Notes: a model not told the origin generated them from the letters alone. DNA of 64,000 nt from Bacillota bacterium (GCA_014896485.1 JADBKH010000008.1:18903-82902); one strand, 5' to 3'. Shown: positions 16,974 to 25,515, counted from the first letter of the stretch. Program-made: numbers and translations.

Positions 16974-18866
16974 TCACTTTGCTTCCCGGCGTTGGCGCTG
17001 CCGACGTATCTCGTCGAGCAACTCTTCCGTAAAGGCGCGATACGGCTGTGGGCCCACATCGCCGACGCCGCGCTTGCGTACGGCAACACTCTGACTGTCC
17101 AGCTCTTTGTTGCCCACCACCGCCATATAGGGAACCTTCTCCAACTCGGCTTGCCGGATCTTTTGGCCGATCTTTCCGTCCCGTAGATCAGCGACGGCGC
17201 GCAAACCGTGTTCGACAAAATATTGGGCAACATGGCGGGCATAGGCTTCATGTGCAGAGGCAATCGGCAATACCTTCACTTGCACCGGTGCCAGCCACAG
17301 CGGAAAAGCGCCGACATATTGCTCGGTCAGGATAGCGATGAAGCGCTCGATCGAGCCAAAGATCGCCCGGTGGATCACGATCGGGCGGTGCGGTTGGTTG
17401 TCCTCCCCGATGTATTCGATTGCGAACTTTTCTGGCATCTGAAAATCCAGCTGGACAGTCCCACATTGCCAGAATCGTCCCAAGGCGTCCTGAATATGAA
17501 AATCGATCTTTGGCCCGTAAAAGGCCCCCTCTCCCGGGTTGAGGGTGTAGGGCACCGCACGTTCCTCAAGCACTTGCTTCAGCGCTGCCTCCGCGCGCTC
17601 CCACAGCTCTTCGGAGCCCATGGCATCTTGCGGCCGCGTCGAGAGCTCGACGCGATACGGAAAGCCGAAGACGCGGTAAATGTGATCGACCAATTCCAGC
17701 ACACGGGCCAACTCCGCCTCCATCTGGTCTGGCGTGACAAACAGGTGGGCATCATCCTGGGTAAAAGCACGTACCCGCAGCAGTCCGTGCAAGGTGCCAG
17801 AGAGTTCGAAGCGGTGGACCAGCCCCAGCTCGGCATAGCGCAGCGGGAGATCACGATAGGAATGTGACTCACTCTGATAGGCCAAGATCGCCCCGGGACA
17901 ATTCATCGGTTTGACAGCGTAGGGCACCCCTTCAACGTCGGTAAAGTACATGTTGTCTTTGTAATGATCCCAGTGGCCCGAACGCTCCCACAGCGAACGG
18001 TTCATCATCATCGGGGTGCGAATCTCCTGATAGCCAGCCAAGCGATGCTCTTCACGCCAAAAGGATTCCAAGGTGTTGCGCAATGCCATCCCATTGGGCA
18101 AAAAGATCGGCATACCCGGTGCCTCATCGACAAAGGTGAAGAGCTTCAACTCCCTACCCAATACCCGATGGTCACGCCGCTTGGCTTCTTCGGTCATCTC
18201 TAAGTGCCGGGCGAGTGCGGTCTCATCGGCAAAGGCAGTGCCGTAGACCCGCGTCAACATGGGATTGCCCGCCTTCCCCCGCCAATACGCCCCAGCCAGC
18301 GAGAGCAACCGCAGCGCCCCTACCTGTCCGGTGTGCTGTACATGAGGACCTGCGCACAGGTCGGTGAACCCCCCCTGTGTGTACACCGTAATGCGCGCCC
18401 CTTCGGGAAGCCCAGAGATGATCTCACATTTGAAAGGTTGCTGCGCAAAGAGTTCCAGCGCTTCTTCGCGGCTTACCTCTCGGCGATCGATAGGCAACCG
18501 TTCGGTGACAATGTGCTGCATCTCTGCTTCCAATGCCGGCAAATCGGCCTGGGTAAGCGGCGTTTCAAAGGCCATATCGTAGTAGAATCCCTCTTGTGTG
18601 GCGGGACCGGTCCCCAATTTGGTGCCCGGGAAGAGCCGCAAGGCTGCTTGTGCCAACAGGTGGGCAGCGGTATGCCGCAACACTTGCAACGCTTCCGGAT
18701 CGTTTAAATGGACCAAGCGAACTGAGGCACCTTCGGGAATCGGATCGCGCCAATCCTTAAGCTGGCCATCGACCACGGCTGCCACGACGTCGTCTGCTGC
18801 TTCGCCCCGCATCTGGGCAAAGGCCAACGCATCTTTGGCCAGAGGGCGCTTGTTTTCTACTGCCAT
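16974..18866 (-). CDS. thrS: Threonyl-tRNA synthetase
   Basis: Charges tRNA-Thr; 630 residues, full length. Domain order: TGS (about 1-60), editing domain with RHTAAHLLAQA, class II catalytic core (motif 1 near GMALRNTLESFW, motif 2 RYAELGLVHRFELSG, motif 3 PIVIHRAIFGSIERF) and the C-terminal anticodon-binding domain (about 530-630). ATG 18866 is preceded by AAAGGAGGAGCAGAAGA; the open frame upstream of it is leader RNA. It is controlled by a T-box leader and promoter upstream. Confidence 0.97.
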   Translation of the reverse strand: MAVENKRPLAKDALAFAQMRGEAADDVVAAVVDGQLKDWRDPIPEGASVRLVHLNDPEALQVLRHTAAHLLAQAALRLFPGTKLGTGPATQEGFYYDMAFETPLTQADLPALEAEMQHIVTERLPIDRREVSREEALELFAQQPFKCEIISGLPEGARITVYTQGGFTDLCAGPHVQHTGQVGALRLLSLAGAYWRGKAGNPMLTRVYGTAFADETALARHLEMTEEAKRRDHRVLGRELKLFTFVDEAPGMPIFLPNGMALRNTLESFWREEHRLAGYQEIRTPMMMNRSLWERSGHWDHYKDNMYFTDVEGVPYAVKPMNCPGAILAYQSESHSYRDLPLRYAELGLVHRFELSGTLHGLLRVRAFTQDDAHLFVTPDQMEAELARVLELVDHIYRVFGFPYRVELSTRPQDAMGSEELWERAEAALKQVLEERAVPYTLNPGEGAFYGPKIDFHIQDALGRFWQCGTVQLDFQMPEKFAIEYIGEDNQPHRPIVIHRAIFGSIERFIAILTEQYVGAFPLWLAPVQVKVLPIASAHEAYARHVAQYFVEHGLRAVADLRDGKIGQKIRQAELEKVPYMAVVGNKELDSQSVAVRKRGVGDVGPQPYRAFTEELLDEIRRQRQRREAK

Positions 18867-18869
18867 TCT

Positions 18870-19106
18870 TCTGCTCCTCCTTTGACAGCGAGCAGGTGCT
18901 CCGATCCCCAAAAAGGGACGGGAGCACCCGCGGTTCCACCCTTGTTGGCCCAAAGGCCCACTTTTGTGCCCGATAACGGGGGCATCCGAAAAAAAGTCCA
19001 ACCCGAAAAGTGGTACGACAGACCCGCTGTCAGAGGCTTGCACCCATCCCTCTTCGCTGTTGGCAGCAGACAGCCTGCGCGTCTCTTCGGTGTGTTTCCT
19101 GAGATC
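18870..19106 (-). promoter_or_regulatory. T-box leader of thrS, terminator hairpin without a U tract
   Basis: Senses uncharged tRNA-Thr. The T-box core AGGGTGGAACCGCGGG reads leftward at 18942-18927. Upstream is a structured stem I region; an ACC triplet at 19014-19012 followed by A is a candidate threonine specifier (tentative). Downstream, GGTGCTCC can pair with GGAGCACC (about 18928-18894) in the usual terminator shape, but what follows is CTGCTCGCTG, not a T run. That CTGCTC can pair with GAGCAG in the Shine-Dalgarno region, so control may be translational. Confidence 0.9.
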
Positions 19107-19112
19107 GCGACG

Positions 19113-19142
19113 ATTGTAGCAGAGTGTAACGACCTGACTCAA
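19113..19142 (-). promoter_or_regulatory. thrS promoter
   Basis: Reading leftward, TTGAGT at 19142-19137 and TACAAT at 19118-19113 with an 18-base spacer. It places the transcript start near 19106, just ahead of stem I of the T-box. Confidence 0.75.
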
Positions 19143-19298
19143 CTTCCGCAGCCAGCCTACCTTGCCCTGGAGTATCCGGTGCAGTTGCGAGGCGTTTGGC
19201 AACAAAGCCAGGGCTTTCGTATCTTCCCGCCTTTCTTCTTGCTGCGTAGCCTAAGTGTAGATGCTGCCACCAAGCGCTCACAGGAAGGAATGAGGGGA

Positions 19299-19550
19299 AT
19301 GGCCCATACCGAGTGGGACCGAATGGGGCGCAAAGAGCTCTACCACCGTCTTCAGCTGCACCAATTCCAGGCATATGACTGGATGCTCTACACCGATATG
19401 CACCCGCACAGCCGAGAGGGTTTGCGTCGTTTTCAAGAGCACAACGAAGAAGCACGCCAATTGCGGGAAACTTTCGCACGGCGTTACCGTCCCATCGACC
19501 AATGGGATGACCAATGGCCGGTGCGTTCTGAAGTTGATGTAGAGGGGTGA
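19299..19550 (+). CDS. cotJB: Spore coat protein CotJB
   Basis: Small spore coat component of 83 residues, near the family norm of about 87. The motif LQFxAYDWMLYTDMHP-type stretch (HQFQAYDWMLYTDMHP, about 23-38) is diagnostic, with a later HNEEARQL. Start ATG 19299 is preferred over ATG 19290 because AGGAAGG then has normal spacing. Coat assembly normally occurs in the mother cell under sigma-E; I could not recognise a sigma-E promoter with confidence. cotJA, normally first in this operon, is not present upstream. Confidence 0.93.
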   Translation: MAHTEWDRMGRKELYHRLQLHQFQAYDWMLYTDMHPHSREGLRRFQEHNEEARQLRETFARRYRPIDQWDDQWPVRSEVDVEG

Positions 19551-19557
19551 GAGGCAG

Positions 19558-20208
19558 ATGTGGTATTACGAAGCCAAATTTGAGCATCCAGTCAAAGTCA
19601 ATCACTCCGATCCCCGACTCGCCAAACTGTTGCTGGCACAATACGGTGGACCCCAAGGCGAATGTGCCGCTGCCTTGCGTTATCTGGATCAACGTTATGC
19701 CATGTCCGATTTTGACAAACGAACCGCCGGTCTGCTGACGGATATTGGGACAGAAGAGATGGCGCATTTGGAAATCTTGGGAGAGCTTTACCACCAGCTC
19801 GTCGAAGGCGTCTCTCTCCACGAGCTAAAAGAAGCAGGATTGGCCGGCAATTATGTCGAGTTTGGAACCAACCCCTTCTATATCAATGAGTCCGGACAGC
19901 CGTGGACCGCCGGATACATCTCTGCGACGGGAGATCCGTTGGCAGATGTCCATGAGGACATCGCTGCGGAAGAAAAAGCACGGGCGGTCTACGAGCACCT
20001 GATCGACCTGACCGACGATCCCGATGTGAAAGACACACTGCAATTTTTGTGGAGTCGCGAGATCGTGCACAGCCGTCGTTTTCGCGAAGCAGCACAACAC
20101 TTAGATGAAGTACTCCATGAGCGGCGCAGCATCGTCATTGGCGGGCCCGTCAGTCGGACCAACCGCTATGTCCACTATGAACACAAGCCAGAATCGGACC
20201 GCCCTTAA
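19558..20208 (+). CDS. cotJC: Spore coat manganese-catalase-like protein CotJC
   Basis: Ferritin-like di-manganese catalase family protein built into the spore coat, 216 residues (B. subtilis CotJC is about 190). Metal ligands are visible in TDIGTEEMAHLEI and HEDIAAEEKARAVYEHL plus SREIVHSRRF. N-terminal motifs YGGPQGECAAALRYLDQRY are typical. It starts seven bases after cotJB with GAGAGG upstream and ends before a Rho-independent terminator. The C-terminal 25 residues extend beyond the catalase fold. Confidence 0.94.
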   Translation: MWYYEAKFEHPVKVNHSDPRLAKLLLAQYGGPQGECAAALRYLDQRYAMSDFDKRTAGLLTDIGTEEMAHLEILGELYHQLVEGVSLHELKEAGLAGNYVEFGTNPFYINESGQPWTAGYISATGDPLADVHEDIAAEEKARAVYEHLIDLTDDPDVKDTLQFLWSREIVHSRRFREAAQHLDEVLHERRSIVIGGPVSRTNRYVHYEHKPESDRP

Positions 20209-20247
20209 ACGGATCCCAGGCCGCAATGCTCACAATCCACTTCATTG

Positions 20248-20285
20248 GCGAAGGAGGCGTAAGGGGATGCTCCTTCGCTTTTTCT
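20248..20285 (+). terminator. Terminator of the cotJ operon
   Basis: Nine-bp perfect stem, GCGAAGGAG (20248-20256) and CTCCTTCGC (20270-20278), followed by TTTTTCTCTT. It abuts the 3' end of the convergent dehydrogenase gene. Confidence 0.9.
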
Positions 20286-20288
20286 CTT

Positions 20289-21434
20289 CTAATCAGCGAG
20301 CCACACCGCCCGTTTGATTTCTCCTTTCTGGTGCCGGTAAGCCTGCGCGACCTCCTCCAAGGGAATCCGTTTTGCGATAAAGCTTCCCAGCCAGCCGGGA
20401 TGTTCTGCTTCGACCGTCGACAGCCAGCCGATCGCTTCTTCAAAGTCGCCTCTTGAAGAGCTGACCGATCCGCAGACGATCCGGTTGCCCAGCACCAGCT
20501 GCTTTTCCAATGCACCGGCTTCGAGATCGAACCGTTGGTGTTGATCGGCGACACCGAGCAGGAGCACCACGCCATCCTCGCCGACGGCCTTGGCCGCTTC
20601 GACCGCCAATGGTGCCACGCCAGTGGCTTCAACGACCAAATCGGGACTTCCCATTACAGCGGGCAGCTGCTCAACCGCGTAGATGTCGGCGGAGAGGAAT
20701 CGTGCGCCAATCGCCTGGACCAATGAAGCTTTGGGATCAATCTCAGAGACCGCATCGAAGACGGAGACCTCCCATCCCCGCCTGCGTAGAAAGCAAGTCG
20801 CCAAAAGGCCGATTTGGCCAGCCCCCAACACCAGTGCACGCTGCGGGTGCCATGCGCGCATGCGGCGGGCGAAGAGATCGATCTGGTGCATCGCCTTGAT
20901 GACCACGCTGGCAGGTTCCGTTAAAATGCCCAACGCCTTAAGCGGGGGTGGCAAGGGAACCAGGTATGCAGCATCCTCAACAAAATATTCCGCCAGATAT
21001 CCATCCGCCCCCCAGAGTCCTCGTTCTGTGTACGCTCCCGAACGGCAATAGTCCGGCTCTCCCGCCCGGCAGGGCGAACAACTGGGGTCGGCACAAGGGC
21101 GGCGGACGGTCGGCACCACGTACATGCCGGCCACCAGGGCGTGTACTTGTCTTCCAACGGCGATCACGCGTCCTACAGCCTCATGACCGACAACCAACGA
21201 TCCGTCTGGGGCGGCAGGACGTCCGTAGTTGCCCTCGTAAACCGCCCGATCGGTCGCATCAATGCCGAGCTGTAGGGTTTGGACCAACACCTGATGATCC
21301 TGCAACCCCGAAAGGGAACGCCAGACGGTTTGCAGACTTCCCCGCTGACCTACCTTCACAGCAACCGCGCGTACCTCTTCCCGTCCGGGCAGGAGTGTTT
21401 CCTGCTGTGCGGGAGCGATGCCCATCGTCCCCAC
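20289..21434 (-). CDS. Glucose 1-dehydrogenase-like zinc MDR enzyme
   Basis: Medium-chain dehydrogenase of 381 residues. It resembles the archaeal-type glucose dehydrogenases: TDRAVYEGNYG, VVGHEAVGRV, a structural zinc-type cysteine cluster (CADPSCSPCRAGEPDYC), TERGLWGADGYLAEY, and the Rossmann motif LGAGQIGLLA. Those enzymes oxidise glucose to gluconolactone with NAD(P)+. GTG 21434 is chosen because AAGGAGGGG, which overlaps the GH15 stop, lies nine bases upstream; ATG 21425 is an alternative. The upstream neighbour is a glucoamylase, which supports glucose as substrate. Another polyol or alcohol cannot be excluded. Confidence 0.8.
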   Translation of the reverse strand: MGTMGIAPAQQETLLPGREEVRAVAVKVGQRGSLQTVWRSLSGLQDHQVLVQTLQLGIDATDRAVYEGNYGRPAAPDGSLVVGHEAVGRVIAVGRQVHALVAGMYVVPTVRRPCADPSCSPCRAGEPDYCRSGAYTERGLWGADGYLAEYFVEDAAYLVPLPPPLKALGILTEPASVVIKAMHQIDLFARRMRAWHPQRALVLGAGQIGLLATCFLRRRGWEVSVFDAVSEIDPKASLVQAIGARFLSADIYAVEQLPAVMGSPDLVVEATGVAPLAVEAAKAVGEDGVVLLLGVADQHQRFDLEAGALEKQLVLGNRIVCGSVSSSRGDFEEAIGWLSTVEAEHPGWLGSFIAKRIPLEEVAQAYRHQKGEIKRAVWLAD

Positions 21435-21448
21435 TTCGAGTCCCCTCC

Positions 21449-23425
21449 TTATTCGGCCAATGCCTGCTTTTTCCGAACATACTCCTGAAAGACGCGGCAA
21501 TAGGTGGCCTGTGACCAGGTGAGCGGTGAGACCGACACAAAATTTCCTGTATACGGATCGATCTGCTCGGCCATCACCCCAGAGGGCAAGGTGTGGTCGG
21601 CCACCCACTGCAGATAAGGAAGAGCTTCATCGACTTCCTGCAGTTGCGTGGCTTTAGCGATCAACCACTCGGCGTACCAAAGGGTACAGATGATCCAAGG
21701 ATTGCCTGGAACACGGTCGATCTCTTCGCTCACCCGATGGTAAGCATCCCCAGGATAGCGGGCGATCCCTCCGATTGGGGTCTGGACCCATAGCTGTTCA
21801 CGAATCTGAGACATCGTTGCCACAACCTGGGGAGCATCGGGTGGAAGCACGCCGAAGTCAAAAACCGCGTATAGGCTGGCATCCAACGTCTTGTCAGGAA
21901 CCACTCGTCCCTGATCGTCTAGCGTGAGCATGCGCACAAAGCGTTGGGAGGATGCGTCCCACAGCTGCTGAAGCATCGCCGTGCGCACCTGTTGGGCTCC
22001 CTCCGAAAATGCCTGAGCCTCCTCTCCATCCCCAAATGTCTCAGCGAACGCAGCTGCCGCCTGTAGCCCAGCGACCACCGTCGCGGTCGTGAAAGTGAGA
22101 ATGCCTCGTCGTTCCTCCCACAGGTCGTAGGAAGGCCTGGGCAGCTTCGTCTGGGCATCGCGGTAAGCGAGCAGAAACTTTCCAGCGGGAAGAATGAGCC
22201 GATCGTAGAGCGATCGGACAAACTCGGTATCGTGAAAGCAAGCATAGTGATGCCAGAGTGCGTACAATGGCAGAGCCGTCTCATCCTCCTGGATGGGCAA
22301 CTGTCGATGGCGATGGGGATCGCTCCAGGGATGCCAGCTCGATCCGGCCGAGCCGTCGGGATTGTACTTGTGTAGCCAAAAACCCTGGCTGGTGATGCGA
22401 TCGGCCAAAAAGGTGTAGAAGCGCTGTGTCATGCCGGCATAGCCACACAGATCCAACGTGTAGGCCACCAGGGCACCGTCCCGCGGCCACAGGTAAGCAT
22501 AAGTATCGCGGTTGAATTTGAGCACATCGGCATCGGTCGAAGCAATGATGGCACCGCTGCGATCCACTTGGGTGCTGAGCACCAACAGAGACCGTTTGTA
22601 GACCTCAGTCAGCCGTGGATCGACGCCCTCAAACCGTTTGGGTTGCTTGTGTAACCAAGCACTCCAAAACGATCGGGTACGCCCCAAGAGCCTGTCAGGG
22701 GTACGATGAAGCAGCCAGTCATGTAAACGCAACGCATCGGGGTACTCCGTCCCTGCCGTCAACCAGAACCATCCTATCGCTCCTGCTTGACCACCGACTT
22801 GCAAATCGATCTCGCCGACCCCGTCGATCGACCCTTGGCTGACCGGATAAGCTTCGAGCCGGCCATCTTCGGCATCTTTCCACGTTCCTTGGCTGCCGTT
22901 AAACTCCTTAACACCAGTAGCAAAATTGCTCAACCCAGGAGCCTCCTGCCCGGCCTGTCCACACAAGAGGAAGTAACGGCGTCGCTTGTAGAAAATCAAC
23001 GCGCGGTGGACAGGATCGTAAAAGCAGGTATCCCCCACGTTTGCTTCCTGAAGATGGGCATCGAAGTGAAAGAAGAGGCGTACCTGACGATCGGCTTCCC
23101 GAAGGTTGTCGACTTTGACTTGGCGGATCAGAACATTACGCTCAAAGTCGATCGCATCGTGCAGCGTCAAACGCACCCCGAGCTGCGGCTCCTCTAGGAT
23201 GACATCGCTCACCAGCGTCTCTGCTTCGTACGTCTGCCGGATTCGTCGCCACACCGGATCGTCGATCCAGCGAAAGACCCCGTCGACGAAGATCCCAAAA
23301 TGGGAGAGATGATCCTCGGTATGGTCTTCTTCACCGACGTGCGGGTAAAAGAGCTCGCGTAGGTTGTAACCACTGTCGAAGTTGACCGCCAACGAACCAT
23401 TGGACAACGGCAAATCTCGGGGCAC
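21449..23425 (-). CDS. GH15 glucoamylase/glucodextranase, apparently intracellular
   Basis: Inverting glycoside hydrolase of 658 residues releasing glucose from alpha-glucans or maltodextrins. An N-terminal beta-sandwich (about 1-260) precedes an (alpha/alpha)6 barrel (about 270-650). YLWPRDGA (about 311-318) is a substrate-binding signature; E382 in QEDETALPLYALW is the likely general acid and E620 in MAEQIDPYTG the likely base. There is no signal peptide, so it is probably cytoplasmic. Its stop lies within the RBS of the downstream glucose-dehydrogenase-like gene, making a two-gene operon. Trehalase-type GH15 activity is an alternative. Confidence 0.9.
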   Translation of the reverse strand: MPRDLPLSNGSLAVNFDSGYNLRELFYPHVGEEDHTEDHLSHFGIFVDGVFRWIDDPVWRRIRQTYEAETLVSDVILEEPQLGVRLTLHDAIDFERNVLIRQVKVDNLREADRQVRLFFHFDAHLQEANVGDTCFYDPVHRALIFYKRRRYFLLCGQAGQEAPGLSNFATGVKEFNGSQGTWKDAEDGRLEAYPVSQGSIDGVGEIDLQVGGQAGAIGWFWLTAGTEYPDALRLHDWLLHRTPDRLLGRTRSFWSAWLHKQPKRFEGVDPRLTEVYKRSLLVLSTQVDRSGAIIASTDADVLKFNRDTYAYLWPRDGALVAYTLDLCGYAGMTQRFYTFLADRITSQGFWLHKYNPDGSAGSSWHPWSDPHRHRQLPIQEDETALPLYALWHHYACFHDTEFVRSLYDRLILPAGKFLLAYRDAQTKLPRPSYDLWEERRGILTFTTATVVAGLQAAAAFAETFGDGEEAQAFSEGAQQVRTAMLQQLWDASSQRFVRMLTLDDQGRVVPDKTLDASLYAVFDFGVLPPDAPQVVATMSQIREQLWVQTPIGGIARYPGDAYHRVSEEIDRVPGNPWIICTLWYAEWLIAKATQLQEVDEALPYLQWVADHTLPSGVMAEQIDPYTGNFVSVSPLTWSQATYCRVFQEYVRKKQALAE

Positions 23426-23533
23426 GCGCCACCTTCCCTTCCTCGCCTAAGGTGTGGCACGACCCCGCAAGCTATACGTCTGAAATGAACCCGCATTCAG
23501 GCCACCTGTGCATCCTGTGTCGAAACGCTGCAA

Positions 23534-23573
23534 AGAAAAGAGCAGGGCGATGGTAGCTACCCTACTCTTTTCT
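23534..23573 (-). terminator. Terminator after pstS
   Basis: A 14-base stem with one mismatch (AGAAAAGAGCAGGG at 23534-23547 against 23560-23573) with A/T-rich flanks, just past the pstS stop. It separates pstS from the GH15 operon. Confidence 0.75.
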
Positions 23574-23591
23574 GCAAGTGTGGTTGAGGGC

Positions 23592-24737
23592 TTATTGCTG
23601 CAAAAGTGGCTGCCCATCCGGACCTGTGATTTTTTGCAACTGGTGCAAGCCAAACTGCTGCACCGAGTCCGGCAGCGGCGCATAGTAGAGCGAGGCTGCT
23701 TTCGATTGGCCGTCCGTGATCATCCATTTCAATAGATTGACCAACTCTTTCCCCTTGGTGGCATCCGTCTGTTTGGTGTAGACGATCACCCATGAAAAGC
23801 CCGTAATCGGGTAGGAGTCAGCCCCGTCCGCATTGACGATATAGATTTTGCCATCCGCCGGGAGTTGGAACTGTGCAGCAGCAGCCGAAGCGGCCTCTAC
23901 GGTCGGTTCGACAAACTTGCCCGCCTTGTTCTTGACCCACACGACCGGCATGTTGCTCTGCTTCGCATAGCTCAATTCGCCATAGCCAATGGAATATTTC
24001 GTGCTGCGTACGGTCGAAGCCACACCCTCTGTACCTTTCGCACCTACACCGACATTGTGCCAATCCGGTGAAGTACTCGCATTCGACTCAGGCCAATCCT
24101 GAGGATCGACGGCCGCAAAATAATGGGTGATAATCGAAGTCGTTCCGGAACCGTCGGAACGGTGGGCGACGACGATATTATTCGAAGGCAGCTTTACGCC
24201 AGGGTTGTCTGCCGCGATCGCCGGATCGTTCCATTTGGTGATCTTGCCAGCAAAGATCTTCGTCAGCGTCGTCCCGTCCAGTTGCAGCTTGTCAACCCCC
24301 GGGAGATTGTAGAAGATAGCGGCAGGACCGATGGTCACCGGAATGTGAACGACCGCGTCTGCGCCGCCCACCGCCTGCTCTTGATCGGGTTTGAGAGGGG
24401 CATCCGAGGCGCCAAAATCCACTTCCTTATTGGTTAAGGCCTGAATGCCACCACCGGAGCCGATCGATTGATAGTTGATCTTTACATTGGGATGCGCACG
24501 CTCATAGTCTGGAAACATGGCAGAAAAGAGCGGATTATCAAACGTCGATCCGGCACCCGTCAAATTGACAGTAGCGCCTGTACTGCTCTGTGGTGTGGAA
24601 GACTGCTGAGGAGAAGTCCCTGTACTGGCATTACCGGCGGTATTGCCACCGTTGCCCGAGCCGCAACCAGCCAAAAGCGCGGCAAAAAGGACGCCCCCGG
24701 AGAGCAAAATCCCTGTCTTTCGGTTGAACACGCGCAT
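23592..24737 (-). CDS. pstS: Phosphate ABC transporter solute-binding lipoprotein
   Basis: High-affinity phosphate-binding protein of 381 residues, lipid-anchored outside the membrane. Lipobox LLAGC at about 24-28 and a Ser/Thr-rich linker precede the domain. Phosphate-site motifs are visible: GAGSTFDNPLF, IGSGGGIQALTN, DFGASDAPL and HRSDGSGTTSI. ATG 24737 has AAGGAGG at normal spacing. No pstC, pstA or pstB follows; a terminator does, so the permease must be elsewhere. A four-repeat PhoP box lies upstream, predicting induction by phosphate starvation. Confidence 0.94.
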   Translation of the reverse strand: MRVFNRKTGILLSGGVLFAALLAGCGSGNGGNTAGNASTGTSPQQSSTPQSSTGATVNLTGAGSTFDNPLFSAMFPDYERAHPNVKINYQSIGSGGGIQALTNKEVDFGASDAPLKPDQEQAVGGADAVVHIPVTIGPAAIFYNLPGVDKLQLDGTTLTKIFAGKITKWNDPAIAADNPGVKLPSNNIVVAHRSDGSGTTSIITHYFAAVDPQDWPESNASTSPDWHNVGVGAKGTEGVASTVRSTKYSIGYGELSYAKQSNMPVVWVKNKAGKFVEPTVEAASAAAAQFQLPADGKIYIVNADGADSYPITGFSWVIVYTKQTDATKGKELVNLLKWMITDGQSKAASLYYAPLPDSVQQFGLHQLQKITGPDGQPLLQQ

Positions 24738-24781
24738 CCTGAGCCTCCTTGGCAATCGCAATCACTTCCTGCGCCTTGTCC

Positions 24782-24835
24782 AGTGTAGCGATCGAATGTT
24801 ATGAGAATGTTAAGGAACGATTAAGTCTTTGTTAG
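24782..24835 (-). promoter_or_regulatory. PhoP box and -10 element of pstS
   Basis: Reading leftward there are four six-base repeats, CTAACA (24835-24830), TTAATC (24824-24819), TTAACA (24813-24808) and ATAACA (24802-24797), each separated by exactly five bases. This 11-base period is the PhoP-box architecture of Bacillus. A -10-like TACACT follows at 24787-24782, placing the repeats over the -35 region as in PhoP-activated promoters. Confidence 0.85.
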
Positions 24836-25034
24836 GACGGACACCCTAGACACGTCTTTGCTTTATCATGCTCCCTCGACAAGTACATTACTCTAAGGGG
24901 TCCATACGAGCCACCGCTGACTCGATAAGCATGCGTTTCGACAGCGAATTCCAGAAAGATGCTTGCTTTGTGATACCGAGGCGATATGCTGATAACCAAA
25001 AGCACCATCGACAGATGGGAAGGAGATGTTCCGG

Positions 25035-25436
25035 TTGCAATACTGGCAACGAATCGAACCGGACCAAGTGATGACAGCCTTCCATCAGACAGGACTAACC
25101 CCCCTTCAACACGCCTATTTCAACGAGGACGGCAGCGGTGCCTGTGCAATCGGTGCACTTTTCACACTCGCCTACGGCCGCTTGCCCGGAGACATGTTCC
25201 AGCGTTCCAAGCAGGCCTTTGATTGGGCGATCGCCCGCTGGGGCGGATGGTACGTCCTCGGTTTTGTCAGGGGATTCGATGGCAATCAGCATGGACTGGC
25301 CTATCACGGGGCCTATTGGCTGTCGAAACGCTTTCGCCAAGGTATCCAGGATGGACAGCAGGTATGGCAGAAGGTTCAACACGTATTGCCTTGTACGCCC
25401 ACTCAGACGGACCGACCGGTTGTAGAGGTCGCCTGA
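25035..25436 (+). CDS. Hypothetical protein
   Basis: About 133 residues, not recognised. NEDGSGACAIGALFTLAYG (about 30-48) is a conserved-looking DGSGxCAIGAL motif reminiscent of small DUF6197-type proteins, but the rest does not help. It is Trp/Tyr-rich (WGGWYVLGFVRGFDG) without clear membrane helices. The start is debatable: ATG 25026 touches the RBS GGGAAGGAG, while TTG 25035 gives a normal nine-base spacing. It stands alone between the PhoP box region and a strong terminator. The 250 bases upstream of it (24840-25020) contain nothing else I can name. Confidence 0.6.
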   Translation: MQYWQRIEPDQVMTAFHQTGLTPLQHAYFNEDGSGACAIGALFTLAYGRLPGDMFQRSKQAFDWAIARWGGWYVLGFVRGFDGNQHGLAYHGAYWLSKRFRQGIQDGQQVWQKVQHVLPCTPTQTDRPVVEVA

Positions 25437-25464
25437 CACCCTTGCCCCACACGCCAGCACCGGC

Positions 25465-25515
25465 AGGTAGAACAAAAGCGGTACGGATCGAGTCCGTACC
25501 GCTTTTGTTCTACCT
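25465..25515. terminator. Strong bidirectional terminator, 23-bp perfect stem
   Basis: A perfect 23-bp inverted repeat (25465-25487 with 25493-25515) with a five-base loop. The arm contains GAACAAAAGCGGTACGGA. It can end both the hypothetical gene from the left and tRNA-Val from the right. Confidence 0.9.

Noticed and set aside
18867..19205. Upstream extension of thrS by over 100 codons
   Set aside because: That stretch is the T-box leader and promoter; conserved ThrS sequence and RBS start at 18866.
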